Source of the DNA: JBGQDM01 sp041495845
GTDB taxonomy: Bacteria; Acidobacteriota; Terriglobia; Terriglobales; Acidobacteriaceae
Assembly: GCA_041495845.1 (NCBI GenBank)
Contig: JBGQDM010000004.1
Coordinates: forward strand, 7,690-71,689
Direction of reading: 5' to 3'
DNA: 64,000 bases
The notes beneath the pieces are model-generated. The model saw nothing but the letters and a program-made list of their open reading frames with translations. It was not told where the DNA came from and searched no databases. The position numbers were made by a program, and so were the translations under genes. Below, one piece after another: positions 16,760 to 25,512 of this stretch; the stretch's first letter is position 1, and every line of letters starts with the position of its first letter.

Positions 16760-17542
16760 CTAAACTGCGCGCTTGAGAGCATGCCGCCGCGCAGCGGCAG
16801 ATTCCACCACCGGCTGGGGAGAGCTCCTGGGCAGGAGCATCCCCACGCGGTCGCGATACTCGGCGTACTCCGGATGCATGCGCACGAGATCGCGCTCTTC
16901 GAGCTGAATCGCGATCAGAATGTAGCCCGTGGTGGCGAGGGCGAAGACCAGATGCGCGGCGGTCATCACCGGCGCCGCCCAGAACACCATCAGCCAGCCC
17001 ACGTAGAGCGGGTGCCGGATATAGCGGTAGGGCCCAGGCGTGCGGAAGCCGAGGTGCACGTAATCACGGCCGCGCAGGTGGAGCCAGACTTGGCGCAACC
17101 CGAAGAGGTCGAAGTGGTTGATGAGAAACGTCGAGACCAGCACGACCACCCAACCGGCGACAAACAGCAGTACCAGCGCCATCCGGGCAGCCGGATTGGC
17201 TACGCTCCAGACCACGCCACCCATGGGCTGCCATTGCCAGAACATCAGCAGCAGGGCAACGCTGGAAAACAGGACGTAGGTGCTGCGCTCGACGGTGCGG
17301 GGAACGATCTTTGTCCACGCCTGCTTGAACCACTCGCGGGCCATCAGGCTGTGCTGGATGGCAAAGAGTGCGAGCAACGCGGCGTCAATGGCCAAGGCGG
17401 TGAGGAATGAGGTTTGCGGGCCCGAGTCGATGGACTTGGGAACGCCGATGTTGCCGATAAACCCAACCGCGTAGACGAAGGTGGCCAGGAAGGCGACGTA
17501 GCAAACGAGCCCGTAGAGGAACGCTGAAATTCGGTTGAACAT
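16760..17542 (-). CDS. mddA: methanethiol S-methyltransferase-like membrane protein (MddA family)
   Basis: The 260-residue protein has about six membrane segments and an ICMT-like SAM/lipid-facing C-terminus, GPYRYIRHPLYVGWL and EERDLVRMHPEYAEYRDRV. The preceding motifs (PKSIDSG, LFAIQHSLMAR, INHFDLFGLRQVWL) match MddA, which makes dimethyl sulfide from methanethiol and AdoMet. Substrate assignment rests on family likeness only. The start at 17542 has AGGAGAG upstream; longer readings to 17815 lack support. It is divergent from a winged-helix/hydrolase regulator across 129 bp. Confidence 0.78.
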   Translation of the reverse strand: MFNRISAFLYGLVCYVAFLATFVYAVGFIGNIGVPKSIDSGPQTSFLTALAIDAALLALFAIQHSLMAREWFKQAWTKIVPRTVERSTYVLFSSVALLLMFWQWQPMGGVVWSVANPAARMALVLLFVAGWVVVLVSTFLINHFDLFGLRQVWLHLRGRDYVHLGFRTPGPYRYIRHPLYVGWLMVFWAAPVMTAAHLVFALATTGYILIAIQLEERDLVRMHPEYAEYRDRVGMLLPRSSPQPVVESAAARRHALKRAV

Positions 17543-17632
17543 TTTCTCTCCTGTCGGCAGCGAGTGAATCAAACCAAACGAGTACGTCTGCCGGTGTATG
17601 CCATTAACGCTGGTCAGCGGCGATGGCGTCCT

Positions 17633-17662
17633 TTGGCACGGCTGATTCTTTTCTGCTATTTT
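17633..17662 (+). promoter_or_regulatory. possible promoter of the regulator gene
   Basis: TTGGCA at 17633 and TATTTT at 17657 are 18 bp apart and end ten bases before the ATG at 17672. If real, the transcript would have almost no leader. Confidence 0.25.
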
Positions 17663-17671
17663 TCTGAAAGC

Positions 17672-18922
17672 ATGACCCCGGCCCGGATCCAAGTCGACTA
17701 CGAGTTTGGCCCCTTCCGCCTGGAGCCGGGGGAGTACCGCCTGGTGCGCGAGGGTCAGGCCATCCCTTTGACAGGGAAGGCGTTTGAAACGCTGTGCGCA
17801 CTGGTGGAACGGCATGGCAGGCTGGTTCCCAAGCAGGAACTGATGAGCGCGGTGTGGCCGGAGACGGTGGTGGAGGAGAACAACCTCGACCGCAATATCT
17901 CGACGCTGCGCAAGGTGCTGGGCGAAAAGCCTTCCGGCCTGGAGTTCATCCAGACGGTGCCGCGGGTGGGATACCGCTTTGTCGCACCGGTGACGGAGTT
18001 TCCGGCGAAAGCGGTGGCACCCGTTGTCCCAGAAAGCGAAGCTGGATCCCCAAATCGTCAGGAAATCCGCTTCTGTGTGACTGCGGACAAGGTGCGTCTT
18101 GCCTATGCCAGGGTGGGCTCACGCCATCCGATAGTGAAGGTGGCCAACTGTTTCAATCACCTAGACCTGGAGTGGGAGAGCCCCATCTGGCGGCACTGGG
18201 TCAGGGACCTAGCTGCGGGGCACAGCATTGTGCGCTATGACGGGCGCTGCAACGGCCTCGCCGATTGGGACGTCGAGGATGTTTCCTTTGAAGCCTGGGT
18301 ACACGATTTGGAAACGGTGGTGGACGCGGCGGGGTTGTCCAAGTTCGCGCTGCTGGGGATTTCGCAGGGAGGAGCAGTGGCCATTGCCTACGCCGTGCGC
18401 CATCCCGAGCGGGTCAGCCATCTGATTCTCTGCGGTGGATATTCGCGAGGGACCGAACACCGCGGGCGTCCGGATGCGATTCGAGTACGGCGCGCCCTGG
18501 AAACGCTGGTGCAGTTGAACTGGGGGAAGAGCAATCCCTCGTTCTTCCAGATGGTGACCAACCTGTACATTCCGGAAGGGGCGTCAGCCGAAGACCAGGG
18601 CTGGTTCACGGACCTGCAGAGCAAGTCGGTCTCAACCGCGAATCTGGTGAAGTTTATGCAGGCGTGTGATGCCATCAACGTGCGGCCCCTGCTGCCCGCC
18701 GTGTCGGTACCAACGCTCGTATTTCACAGTGATCGGGACCGGGTGGCGCCTCCCGAGGAGGGCCGGCTCCTGGCCACAGAAATCCCGGGCGCCAGATTTG
18801 TGCCGTTGCCAAGCGCCAATCACTTGCTCCTCGCGAACGAACCGGCCTGGAAGATATTCCGCGAAGGGGTGGCGTCGTTTCTGGGCGGGGAAGACACGCC
18901 AGCGGGCGCGGCGGGAAGCTGA
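17672..18922 (+). CDS. winged-helix (Trans_reg_C) domain fused to an alpha/beta hydrolase
   Basis: The 416-residue protein has two parts. Residues 8-105 form an OmpR/CadC-like winged helix (FGPFRLEPGEYRL ... NNLDRNISTLRKVLGE ... VPRVGYRF) that should bind DNA. Residues 130-400 form an alpha/beta hydrolase with nucleophile elbow GISQGG, an acid in HSDRDRV and a His in SANHLLLAN. There is no receiver domain or membrane segment, so the hydrolase module may sense or process a small molecule. It is divergent from the mddA-like gene, its most likely target. Start 17672 is chosen because the preceding in-frame codons read as nonconserved leader. Confidence 0.8.
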   Translation: MTPARIQVDYEFGPFRLEPGEYRLVREGQAIPLTGKAFETLCALVERHGRLVPKQELMSAVWPETVVEENNLDRNISTLRKVLGEKPSGLEFIQTVPRVGYRFVAPVTEFPAKAVAPVVPESEAGSPNRQEIRFCVTADKVRLAYARVGSRHPIVKVANCFNHLDLEWESPIWRHWVRDLAAGHSIVRYDGRCNGLADWDVEDVSFEAWVHDLETVVDAAGLSKFALLGISQGGAVAIAYAVRHPERVSHLILCGGYSRGTEHRGRPDAIRVRRALETLVQLNWGKSNPSFFQMVTNLYIPEGASAEDQGWFTDLQSKSVSTANLVKFMQACDAINVRPLLPAVSVPTLVFHSDRDRVAPPEEGRLLATEIPGARFVPLPSANHLLLANEPAWKIFREGVASFLGGEDTPAGAAGS

Positions 18923-19017
18923 ACCCTGTCCACTCCCCGGCCCCGGTACTTTCGTGTGTTCCCTGACGCCGGAGTTTTTCGTCGGCCCAAGCCCTTGGGG
19001 CTAGAATCAAAGCTGAG

Positions 19018-19935
19018 ATGGCTGGGCTGGGGGCTTACGGATGGCTGAAGTGTGCGCTGCTGGCGGCGCTGAGCGTGGCTTTGCTCAGCGTGGCGGCCTC
19101 GGCGCAAACCCCCGTGCTGCGTGCTGTCCATGTTCTCGGCAAGGAAGCTGCGCCGGAAGTGGAAATCACGCTCTCGGCAAAAGTGACGCCGGCGACTCAG
19201 ATCGTAGCCGGCCCCGACCGCATCGTACTCGATTTTCCTGGAGCCATGCTCGATCACGCGTTGCGCCCGCAGAGCCTGCACCGCGGGTATCTCACCGGGG
19301 TGCGCTGGGGACTGTATCAGGCCAGCCCACCGGTGACGCGTGTTGTGCTGGAGCTGAGCGCTCCGCACGGGTTCGAAGTTTTTCCCGCGGGAAATAGTGT
19401 CATCGTAAAACTGGGTGGAACGGAAGGGCAGCCGGCGAGCGCCGCGGTCACTCCGGAGCAAGCGCCGGCAGCACCGCCGCCACCAAGAGTGGTGGTGACC
19501 GTAAGCGGGTCGCGCCTGACGATTGATGCGCCGCGAGCCACGCTGGCCGATGTGCTGAGGGAAATCCAGCGCCGCACCGGTGCGGAGGTTGCGGTGCCGG
19601 CGGGAGCTGAGCAGGAACAGGTGGTCGTGAAATTGGGGCCGGCGCCGGGGAAGGAAGTGATGGCCGCGCTTTTCAACGGCTCGCGCTTCGACTACATCGT
19701 GTTGGGCAGCGAACGCGACCCGGGCGGGATCAGCCGGATTCTGCTGAGCCCGGTGGACGGTGGGGCGAATCCGTTTGTGTCGGCCGCGCCGGTAGCAGTG
19801 CCGCCAGCCCAGTCCGTGATGTCCACCGCAGCAGTCGAACCGGCGAGCGGCGACACGTCAGAACTCGGGCGCGACCGCACGGCGCCAGAGGTCAACGAAG
19901 CTCCCCCAGCCGACCAGGACGAACCGCAGCAGTAA
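19018..19935 (+). CDS. AMIN-domain secreted protein with a secretin-like short domain
   Basis: The protein has 305 residues with a signal peptide (about 1-30). Residues 35-125 resemble an AMIN domain (VEITLSAKVTPATQIVAGPDRIVLDFPG), which binds cell-wall targets in AmiC and PilQ. A Pro/Ala linker leads to a second small domain (about 155-230, DAPRATLADVLREIQRRTGAEV) like the secretin/TonB short N-terminal (STN) domain. No secretin pore domain follows. Its tail is Pro/Glu-rich. Location is periplasmic; it may be an accessory to a pilus or secretion system. It converges on the minor-pilin genes. Confidence 0.7.
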   Translation: MAGLGAYGWLKCALLAALSVALLSVAASAQTPVLRAVHVLGKEAAPEVEITLSAKVTPATQIVAGPDRIVLDFPGAMLDHALRPQSLHRGYLTGVRWGLYQASPPVTRVVLELSAPHGFEVFPAGNSVIVKLGGTEGQPASAAVTPEQAPAAPPPPRVVVTVSGSRLTIDAPRATLADVLREIQRRTGAEVAVPAGAEQEQVVVKLGPAPGKEVMAALFNGSRFDYIVLGSERDPGGISRILLSPVDGGANPFVSAAPVAVPPAQSVMSTAAVEPASGDTSELGRDRTAPEVNEAPPADQDEPQQ

Positions 19936-19952
19936 GTCAGCGAAGGAAATCT

Positions 19953-19986
19953 TTAACCGCAGAAGACGCAGAGAGCGCGGAGAAGG
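19953..19986. repeat. dispersed 'cgcagaagacgcagagag' element
   Basis: A purine-rich short element in the intergenic gap shares its ACGCAGAGA...GCGGAGAA core with 27326-27372. Such sequences are scattered in many acidobacterial genomes. The gap 19936-20120 holds nothing else recognisable. Confidence 0.45.
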
Positions 19987-20120
19987 CAAAGGCGAGCACC
20001 CCGGTTGCGAAGGCCTGCTCTTTAACTCGCACAAACTCATGGCCCTAGGAGTCAGTGTCACCACCGGCGTGGATTTACGCAACCCCAAGCCCGGGCCGCA
20101 GCGCAGGGTTGACCGTGACC

Positions 20121-21425
20121 TTAATTCCCCTGAATCAGCCTTACCGGCACGGCAGTTCCGGCGCCGCCCCGCACCGGCGTGCCGGACGCCGCGCCACAGC
20201 CAATGACGTTCAGCACCGTGACATGTGGTCGTCCACCGCCGCCAACGTAATTGATAAACACTTGCAGGAAGCCGATCACTGTTGCCGGATCCGGAGGCGG
20301 GCTCCCGGGAGGATTGTTGGAATCGTAGATCGGCATATTCACTACGGAGGAACTGGTGGTAATCACATCTCCGGGCTGCACCACGCCACCTCCCAGCAGC
20401 AGGTTGTTGTCACCGGCGGTAATTTGAAACGGGCTCGTGTTGACATTGATCAGGTCCTGCCCCGAGTTGGGGTTGGAATCTTCAGCGTGAATCAGGCACT
20501 CGATGCCGTTGATGTTGCGGAACGGTTCCGGTGAAACGCCCGTTTCGATCGGCAAATGGTCGCCACAGGCAATCGGCGTGGGGTTGCAGATGTCGATGTT
20601 CTGTTCATAGCGCGGGGCGGAGGGATCCCAACACGACGGGCCGGAAGGCGAAGGTGGCAAGTCAATTTGCACCGGGTAGTAGCTGACGGAGGGGTCGGTC
20701 GGCGGCCCGGGGTTGTCGATGCTGGGCACCTTCTGAGTGCCGCATTGCGGCGGATTGCAGCCGGTGAGCAGCCGCATGGGCTGGCCAATGATGCCGGCTG
20801 TGGCTCTCCCTGGGCGCGTGATGATGCCGGTGGTGGGGTCAAGAAACGTTGTGCCGCCGGCGGAGGGGTCCATGTTGGGCAGGAGCCATGGTTTGACACA
20901 CTTTACCGCCACGGGTGGCGGAGTGCCGCCGAGGGACGCCGCATTGGAAGGGTTGTAAGCTTCCGCCGTCGCCGAAGCCTGAACCTGGCTGACCGCGCCC
21001 GGCCAGATGCGGGCAAAGAACGTGGCCAGTCCTGTTCGCTGCACGGTGACGCGGACTTGCGGGTTGATGCCGAAGGCCGGCGACCCCCCATTCGGAAAGG
21101 TGACCGTGATTTGCCCGCTGGGAACCACCGCGCCGCCAACTTTGTTTTGCTGGGCGGCTGCCTTGGCCAGCGTCTTCGCGTAGGCCTGCGCGTTGGCCTG
21201 CAGGGCCGCGTCGGCGGGGGCAGAGGTGACGCCGTAATCCACCAGCGATTTGGCGGCGAGGAGGGCGGCGGACTCGGCGGATCGCTGCGCCTCGGCCCGC
21301 GCCACGTACAGCGTGACCACATCAATCGCCAGCGCGGCCATGCTGAGCAGGGCAATGAGAGCGACCACTACCAGGAGCAGGGTGACGCCCTGTTCGGGGC
21401 GGCGGCGTTGGCGAATGTATTTCAT
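20121..21425 (-). CDS. TadG-like pilus-assembly/minor pseudopilin protein
   Basis: The protein has 434 residues. The N-terminus RRRPEQGVTLLLVVVALIALLSMAALAIDVVTLYVARAEAQRSA-type sequence is the TadG/'putative Flp pilus-assembly' signature: a type III prepilin-like hydrophobic helix followed by a helical region rich in Ala. The exposed part (about 170-434) is Pro/Gly/Asn-rich with eight or so cysteines, suggesting disulfides outside the cell. It is last in a four-gene cluster (prepilin peptidase, two TadE-like proteins, this one) on the minus strand. Confidence 0.78.
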   Translation of the reverse strand: MKYIRQRRRPEQGVTLLLVVVALIALLSMAALAIDVVTLYVARAEAQRSAESAALLAAKSLVDYGVTSAPADAALQANAQAYAKTLAKAAAQQNKVGGAVVPSGQITVTFPNGGSPAFGINPQVRVTVQRTGLATFFARIWPGAVSQVQASATAEAYNPSNAASLGGTPPPVAVKCVKPWLLPNMDPSAGGTTFLDPTTGIITRPGRATAGIIGQPMRLLTGCNPPQCGTQKVPSIDNPGPPTDPSVSYYPVQIDLPPSPSGPSCWDPSAPRYEQNIDICNPTPIACGDHLPIETGVSPEPFRNINGIECLIHAEDSNPNSGQDLINVNTSPFQITAGDNNLLLGGGVVQPGDVITTSSSVVNMPIYDSNNPPGSPPPDPATVIGFLQVFINYVGGGGRPHVTVLNVIGCGAASGTPVRGGAGTAVPVRLIQGN

Positions 21426-21448
21426 GACTTCTCGCTTCTCCTCAATGC

Positions 21449-22012
21449 TTAAGGCTGGTTCGGAACCACGGCCTGAGTGCTCAGCGTGGTGCTGCTGGCG
21501 TAGCTGGCACCGGGCGCCACCAATTTGGCGACGCTGCCGAAGCGCCAGTGGAACGGATACTCGAGTAGAACGCGGCTGGCAATCACGTGGACTCCGTTGC
21601 CGCCATCAAACGAAAAACCGCGTTCGATGGTGAGGCGCGCCACCGGGGTGCCGCACAGGACGCCGGTATAGCTCCACTCAAAATTGCGGATCGGTATGGC
21701 CGCCGCAGTGGCCATGCCGCAATCGTCAATGCCCGCAGCCGACAGTTGCTGCATGACGGACTCGCGAATGGCGCTCACGCTTTGGGGCGTACCAGCGGAA
21801 GAGAGGTCGTCCACCGGCTGCGCTGCGGCCAACTGGGCTCCGCCACTCGCCGCCTGCGCCAGCTTCTGCTTTAAATTAAACGCCGAACTGAAATCCGTAA
21901 TGCCGATCAGCACCACCACCAGCAAAGGCAGAGAAATGGCAAACTCGGCCAGTTGCGAGCCTTGCTCGGCTTGCCAGCAGAAGACGCGGCGCGATGCGGG
22001 TGGTCTCAGCAT
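21449..22012 (-). CDS. TadE-like pseudopilin
   Basis: The 187-residue protein has the TadE N-terminus EQGSQLAEFAISLPLLVVVLIG, a single hydrophobic helix preceded by a conserved Glu. The exposed C-terminal domain has two cysteines (CGM and CGTP) that could pair. The start at 22012 overlaps the end of the upstream tadE-like gene by seven bases. It probably depends on the prepilin peptidase encoded two genes upstream. Confidence 0.78.
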   Translation of the reverse strand: MLRPPASRRVFCWQAEQGSQLAEFAISLPLLVVVLIGITDFSSAFNLKQKLAQAASGGAQLAAAQPVDDLSSAGTPQSVSAIRESVMQQLSAAGIDDCGMATAAAIPIRNFEWSYTGVLCGTPVARLTIERGFSFDGGNGVHVIASRVLLEYPFHWRFGSVAKLVAPGASYASSTTLSTQAVVPNQP

Positions 22013-22593
22013 CCTGGCCCCTGCCAGCAGGAATAATCCACGCGCGTCTGTACTTGCGCCTTCAGACTCAGGCCATAGGGTTGGCGGGTGAGGAATGGTG
22101 GGCTGGAAGTCACCGTGGGCAGGGAGAACTGGAGCGGATACTGCAGACCGACGGTGACGCCGCACTGCTCGTTCACGGGATTGCCCGCAGCGGTGGGATT
22201 CAGCACCACCCCCCGGCAGACCCTGACGTTGCCCGTCGTGGTGGTGCATGCGCCCGAAACGCCGCCCGTGGTGCAGAAGGACGGTGAGCCGGAGGTATAG
22301 GGCGTCACCTGCGATGGTTGCAAACCGGAAGCGCGCAGAATGGCAGCCACACTCTGGTCGATCGCACTCGCCTGAGCGGCTAAAGACTGGGGCGAGCAAG
22401 TGGCGCAGTTGGAGGTGGCGGCGACGCGCACGGCCTCCTGCGCGGCGCGCGTCACGGTAGCGTGAATCTGCAACGCGCGGGCGAACCAGAAAATCCCCAA
22501 TAGGATCATGAACATTAACGGCAGCACGAAGGCCAGTTCCACAATCTCGGCGCCTTCAGTACCGCGTAACATCCTGAGCCTGGATCGCGTCAC
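22006..22593 (-). CDS. TadE-like pseudopilin
   Basis: The 195-residue protein contains GTEGAEIVELAFVLPLMFMILLGIFWFARALQ, the standard TadE membrane helix. Its exposed domain has several cysteine pairs (CATC, CTTT, CRG, CGV). The GTG start overlaps the prepilin-peptidase stop in a GTGA arrangement, so the two are translationally coupled. An ATG at 22572 is an alternative start. Confidence 0.78.
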   Translation of the reverse strand: MTRSRLRMLRGTEGAEIVELAFVLPLMFMILLGIFWFARALQIHATVTRAAQEAVRVAATSNCATCSPQSLAAQASAIDQSVAAILRASGLQPSQVTPYTSGSPSFCTTGGVSGACTTTTGNVRVCRGVVLNPTAAGNPVNEQCGVTVGLQYPLQFSLPTVTSSPPFLTRQPYGLSLKAQVQTRVDYSCWQGPGC

Positions 22594-23132
22594 GCCTGCC
22601 CTCCATGCACCACCATCCACCCGGCGTAACTCACCACCGCGATGGCAACGGCCACGCCAAATGGGACCTTGATCGCTTCGGGGCTGTCCAGGGAGATGGT
22701 GTCGGCCGGCGGACGTCCCGTGAATCCCGCCAGCAGCATGCGTCCCAGGTTCATCATCGTTGCCCCCAGTCGCCGTTTCAGGACCACCATTACCAGCGCC
22801 ATGACGGCGTTGACCATGATCGTCGCCGCCAGAATCCACAGCAGGTGATGTGGTCCGGTGATCCCACCCAGCGCGCCCACCAGTTTCCAGTCTCCCGCAC
22901 CCAGGCCGCGCGCCAGGACAAACGGCAACAATAGCAGCAATCCAAGTCCTAGCCCCCAAAGCCCAGTCTTGAGGCCCGGCCAACCGCCGGCAACGGCATT
23001 GAATACCACTCCGGCGACGGCGCCGGGCACCGTCCACCAGTTTGGAATGCGCCGCGAGCGCGCGTCCATCCATCCAGCCCCTACCGCGAAAGCGGCAGCC
23101 AACGCCCACAGCGAAACTTGCCAAGAGGTCAT
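22590..23132 (-). CDS. prepilin peptidase (A24 type, CpaA/TadV-like)
   Basis: This 180-residue integral membrane aspartic protease would cleave the short leaders of Flp-type prepilins and TadE-like proteins. The catalytic aspartates are Asp23 in WMDARSRRIPN and the Asp in GAGDWK (about residue 83). It has about six hydrophobic segments and is short, lacking the N-methyltransferase half of PilD, as is normal for TadV/CpaA. The start at 23132 is chosen because the upstream in-frame reading is not membrane-protein-like. It is first in the minor-pilin operon. Confidence 0.83.
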   Translation of the reverse strand: MTSWQVSLWALAAAFAVGAGWMDARSRRIPNWWTVPGAVAGVVFNAVAGGWPGLKTGLWGLGLGLLLLLPFVLARGLGAGDWKLVGALGGITGPHHLLWILAATIMVNAVMALVMVVLKRRLGATMMNLGRMLLAGFTGRPPADTISLDSPEAIKVPFGVAVAIAVVSYAGWMVVHGGQA

Positions 23133-23277
23133 CGGGCGTGAATGCCGAATTCGTTCACGGGTGGGGGATTGGAGTCGAGCACAAGTCCCGGACAGGCCAC
23201 AGTCTGGGCAAATTCTCACACGAGCGGGGGGCCAAGTCAACGGAGAGTGTGGGGCCGGGGGGCGCCCGCAAAAACAA

Positions 23278-23302
23278 AAAGCCAGAGTTAAACTCTGGCT
23301 TT
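23278..23302 (-). terminator. intrinsic terminator of the ctpA-type gene
   Basis: On the minus strand AAAGCCAGAG pairs with CTCTGGCTTT around a five-base loop and is followed by TTGTTTTTG. It lies 22 bases after the stop codon of the protease gene. Confidence 0.85.
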
Positions 23303-23324
23303 CAAGTTATTCCATAAGTTTAAG

Positions 23325-24923
23325 TTAGCGGTTAACGGCTGGCCCCGCCGTCCGTTCCGCAACAATCTTGTGGGCCGTCTCTGCCAGCGCTTTGGCTTGG
23401 GGGAGCAACTCAATGGCCTTGTTGATCTGCGGATCCCACTGCGCCCGCGCCTTCAGACCTTCTTCCTGACCGTACAGGTTGATGACGATTTCCGCTTTCA
23501 GATTGGCCTTGACCCAGTCCACCACCTCCGCCAATTCCGCCTCGGTATAAGGCAGGTTCTGCTCGCCGAGGAAGTGTCGGAATTCGAGGAGAAGGGTGTC
23601 GTCCACCATCATGTCCTTCGCGGGATGATGATCGATGGTGTAGTGCTTGGCGAAGTTGAAGAAGGCGTAGTGCTGCAGCAGGGTGTCCTGCAGGTGGGTG
23701 GACTTGACCGGCGGAATCTTCACATCGGGCGAAATGCCGCCGCCGCCGTAGACGGTACGTCCACTGTCGGTCAGCTTAACTTCGCGGTTGGGAGCGGTCT
23801 CTTCCGTGTCGCGCGAATAGTAGTAGTCGTAAAGCGAAACGTTGCTGTAGTCGCGCTGGATCAGCCGTCCGCTGGGGGTGTAGTACTTGGCCGTGGTGAG
23901 GGCGAGACCTGTGTTCTCCGATAGATGGTAGACGGTCTGCACCAGGCCCTTGCCGAACGTGGCCTCCCCGGCGATGAGGCCGCGGTCGTGGTCCTGGATT
24001 GCGCCGGCAACAATTTCCGCGGCGGAAGCGGTGCCCCGGTTGACCAGCACGACCAGAGGATATTCTTTGCCGCCATTGCCGCGGCTGGCGTAATAGCGCT
24101 TTTCGCTGGAAGCGCGGCCGTGGTGGGAAACGATGACGGCGCCCTTCTTCAGAAACTTGTCGGCCACGCCGACGCCTTCATTCAGCAACCCGCCCGGGTT
24201 CTGGCGCAGGTCAAGCACCAGACCCTTCAGGTCACCGAACTCCTCCAACGCCTGACCGACTTCGTGCTCCGTAGTCTCATTGAAGCCGGTGACGTGCATG
24301 TAGCCGATGCCGGGCCGAATCAGGAAATGCAGGTCCACGCTGTTGCGCGGAATCTCGTCGCGGACGACGGTGAACTCCAGCGGGTGATCGGCGCCTTCGC
24401 GCAACACGGTGATGCGAACGGTGGTGCCCTTGGGGCCCTTGAGCAGGTCAGCGACATCGCTGGTGTTCATGTTGTCGGTGGCTTTGCCGTCCACCGCGGC
24501 GATGATGTCGCCGGCGCGGATGCCGACTTTGTACGCGGGGCTGCCCACAAAGGGGCTGATGACGATGACTTTATTGTTGCGCGGGCCCACGGACATGCCA
24601 ACGCCGTAATACTTGCCGCGCTGTTCTTCCTGCAGCAGGCTGTACTGACGCGGATCGAAAAAGTTGGAGTGCGGATCCAGCACGTGCAACATGCCGGGGA
24701 TGGCGCCGTTGTAAATGGCCTTGTCGGGATTGACCGGCTCGGCGTAGTTCTGCTCCACCATGGCGTAGACCTGGCTGAAACTGTTCAGGCTTTCGCGGAT
24801 GTCGCTGTCGGTACCGGTGCCGGCGGCAGCGCTGGAACGCTGGGCGTACATCATCCCCAGAAATCCGCAGCCAACCAGCAACAGCGTAACCACGAGCAAA
24901 GAACGGCGAGAACTACCGGGCAT
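23325..24923 (-). CDS. ctpA: S41 family C-terminal processing protease
   Basis: The protein has 532 residues. Residues 8-28 are a membrane anchor/signal. A PDZ domain lies at about 105-190 (YYGVGMSVGPRNNKVIVISPFVG) and the protease core at about 200-400. The Ser/Lys dyad is Ser300 in NRGTASAAEI and Lys325 in GEATFGKG, with the usual spacing of 25. The C-terminal 110 residues are helical and specific to this group. CtpA/Prc proteases trim or degrade periplasmic proteins, including cell-wall hydrolases. The target here is unknown. Confidence 0.92.
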   Translation of the reverse strand: MPGSSRRSLLVVTLLLVGCGFLGMMYAQRSSAAAGTGTDSDIRESLNSFSQVYAMVEQNYAEPVNPDKAIYNGAIPGMLHVLDPHSNFFDPRQYSLLQEEQRGKYYGVGMSVGPRNNKVIVISPFVGSPAYKVGIRAGDIIAAVDGKATDNMNTSDVADLLKGPKGTTVRITVLREGADHPLEFTVVRDEIPRNSVDLHFLIRPGIGYMHVTGFNETTEHEVGQALEEFGDLKGLVLDLRQNPGGLLNEGVGVADKFLKKGAVIVSHHGRASSEKRYYASRGNGGKEYPLVVLVNRGTASAAEIVAGAIQDHDRGLIAGEATFGKGLVQTVYHLSENTGLALTTAKYYTPSGRLIQRDYSNVSLYDYYYSRDTEETAPNREVKLTDSGRTVYGGGGISPDVKIPPVKSTHLQDTLLQHYAFFNFAKHYTIDHHPAKDMMVDDTLLLEFRHFLGEQNLPYTEAELAEVVDWVKANLKAEIVINLYGQEEGLKARAQWDPQINKAIELLPQAKALAETAHKIVAERTAGPAVNR

Positions 24924-25134
24924 ATGAATTATCCCTCAGGCGGGCGAAGCCAAACATCACCACGACTTAGGCGCAGTATAGCATTTTTTCGCCTTTGGTT
25001 TGGACGCGGTAGAACAGCGAAGGTTACCTCCGGAGTGTCTGCTTGTGGTTGCCTGACGCTCTGTAGTTTCGTGGGTTTGCAGGCGACGTGCCGTCCGGTT
25101 TGCCGCCCCTCGCACCAGCGGTTAAGATGAACCC

Positions 25135-25512
25135 ATGAATCTGGGTATGCCGGAGATGATTTTTATTGTGCTGTTGGCCCTGATCATCTTCGGGCCTCGC
25201 CGGCTGCCTGAAGTAGCGCGCCAGGTCACGCGCTTCATGAACGATTTCCGGCGAGCCAGCAACGAGTTCAAAGCGCAACTGGAATCCGAAGTGCACAAGC
25301 TCGAAGCCGAAATGGAGAAGGAGGCGAGTGCAGTCAAGGACCGGGTCGGCAACCTGGAGCCGCAGATTTTGCCTCCAGCCACGCCGCTGCCGGCGGGCAC
25401 GATTGCTTCCGGATCGAGCGTCGCGGAAGCAGTCGTCTCGGAACCTGAGGCGCGTTTGCCGGAAACATCAGAGACTGCCAACCTGAATCCTCCCCAACAC
25501 GCCGATGCCTGA
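25135..25512 (+). CDS. twin-arginine translocase subunit TatB/TatA-like
   Basis: The protein has 125 residues: an N-terminal membrane helix (MPEMIFIVLLALIIFGPRRLPEVARQ), then an amphipathic helix and a charged coiled tail rich in Glu and Pro. The GPRRLPE turn and long tail favour TatB over TatA. It overlaps tatC by eight bases, so both are made together. A separate TatA was not found in the window. The Tat substrate at 34841-35830 carries a clear RR signal. Confidence 0.86.
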   Translation: MNLGMPEMIFIVLLALIIFGPRRLPEVARQVTRFMNDFRRASNEFKAQLESEVHKLEAEMEKEASAVKDRVGNLEPQILPPATPLPAGTIASGSSVAEAVVSEPEARLPETSETANLNPPQHADA

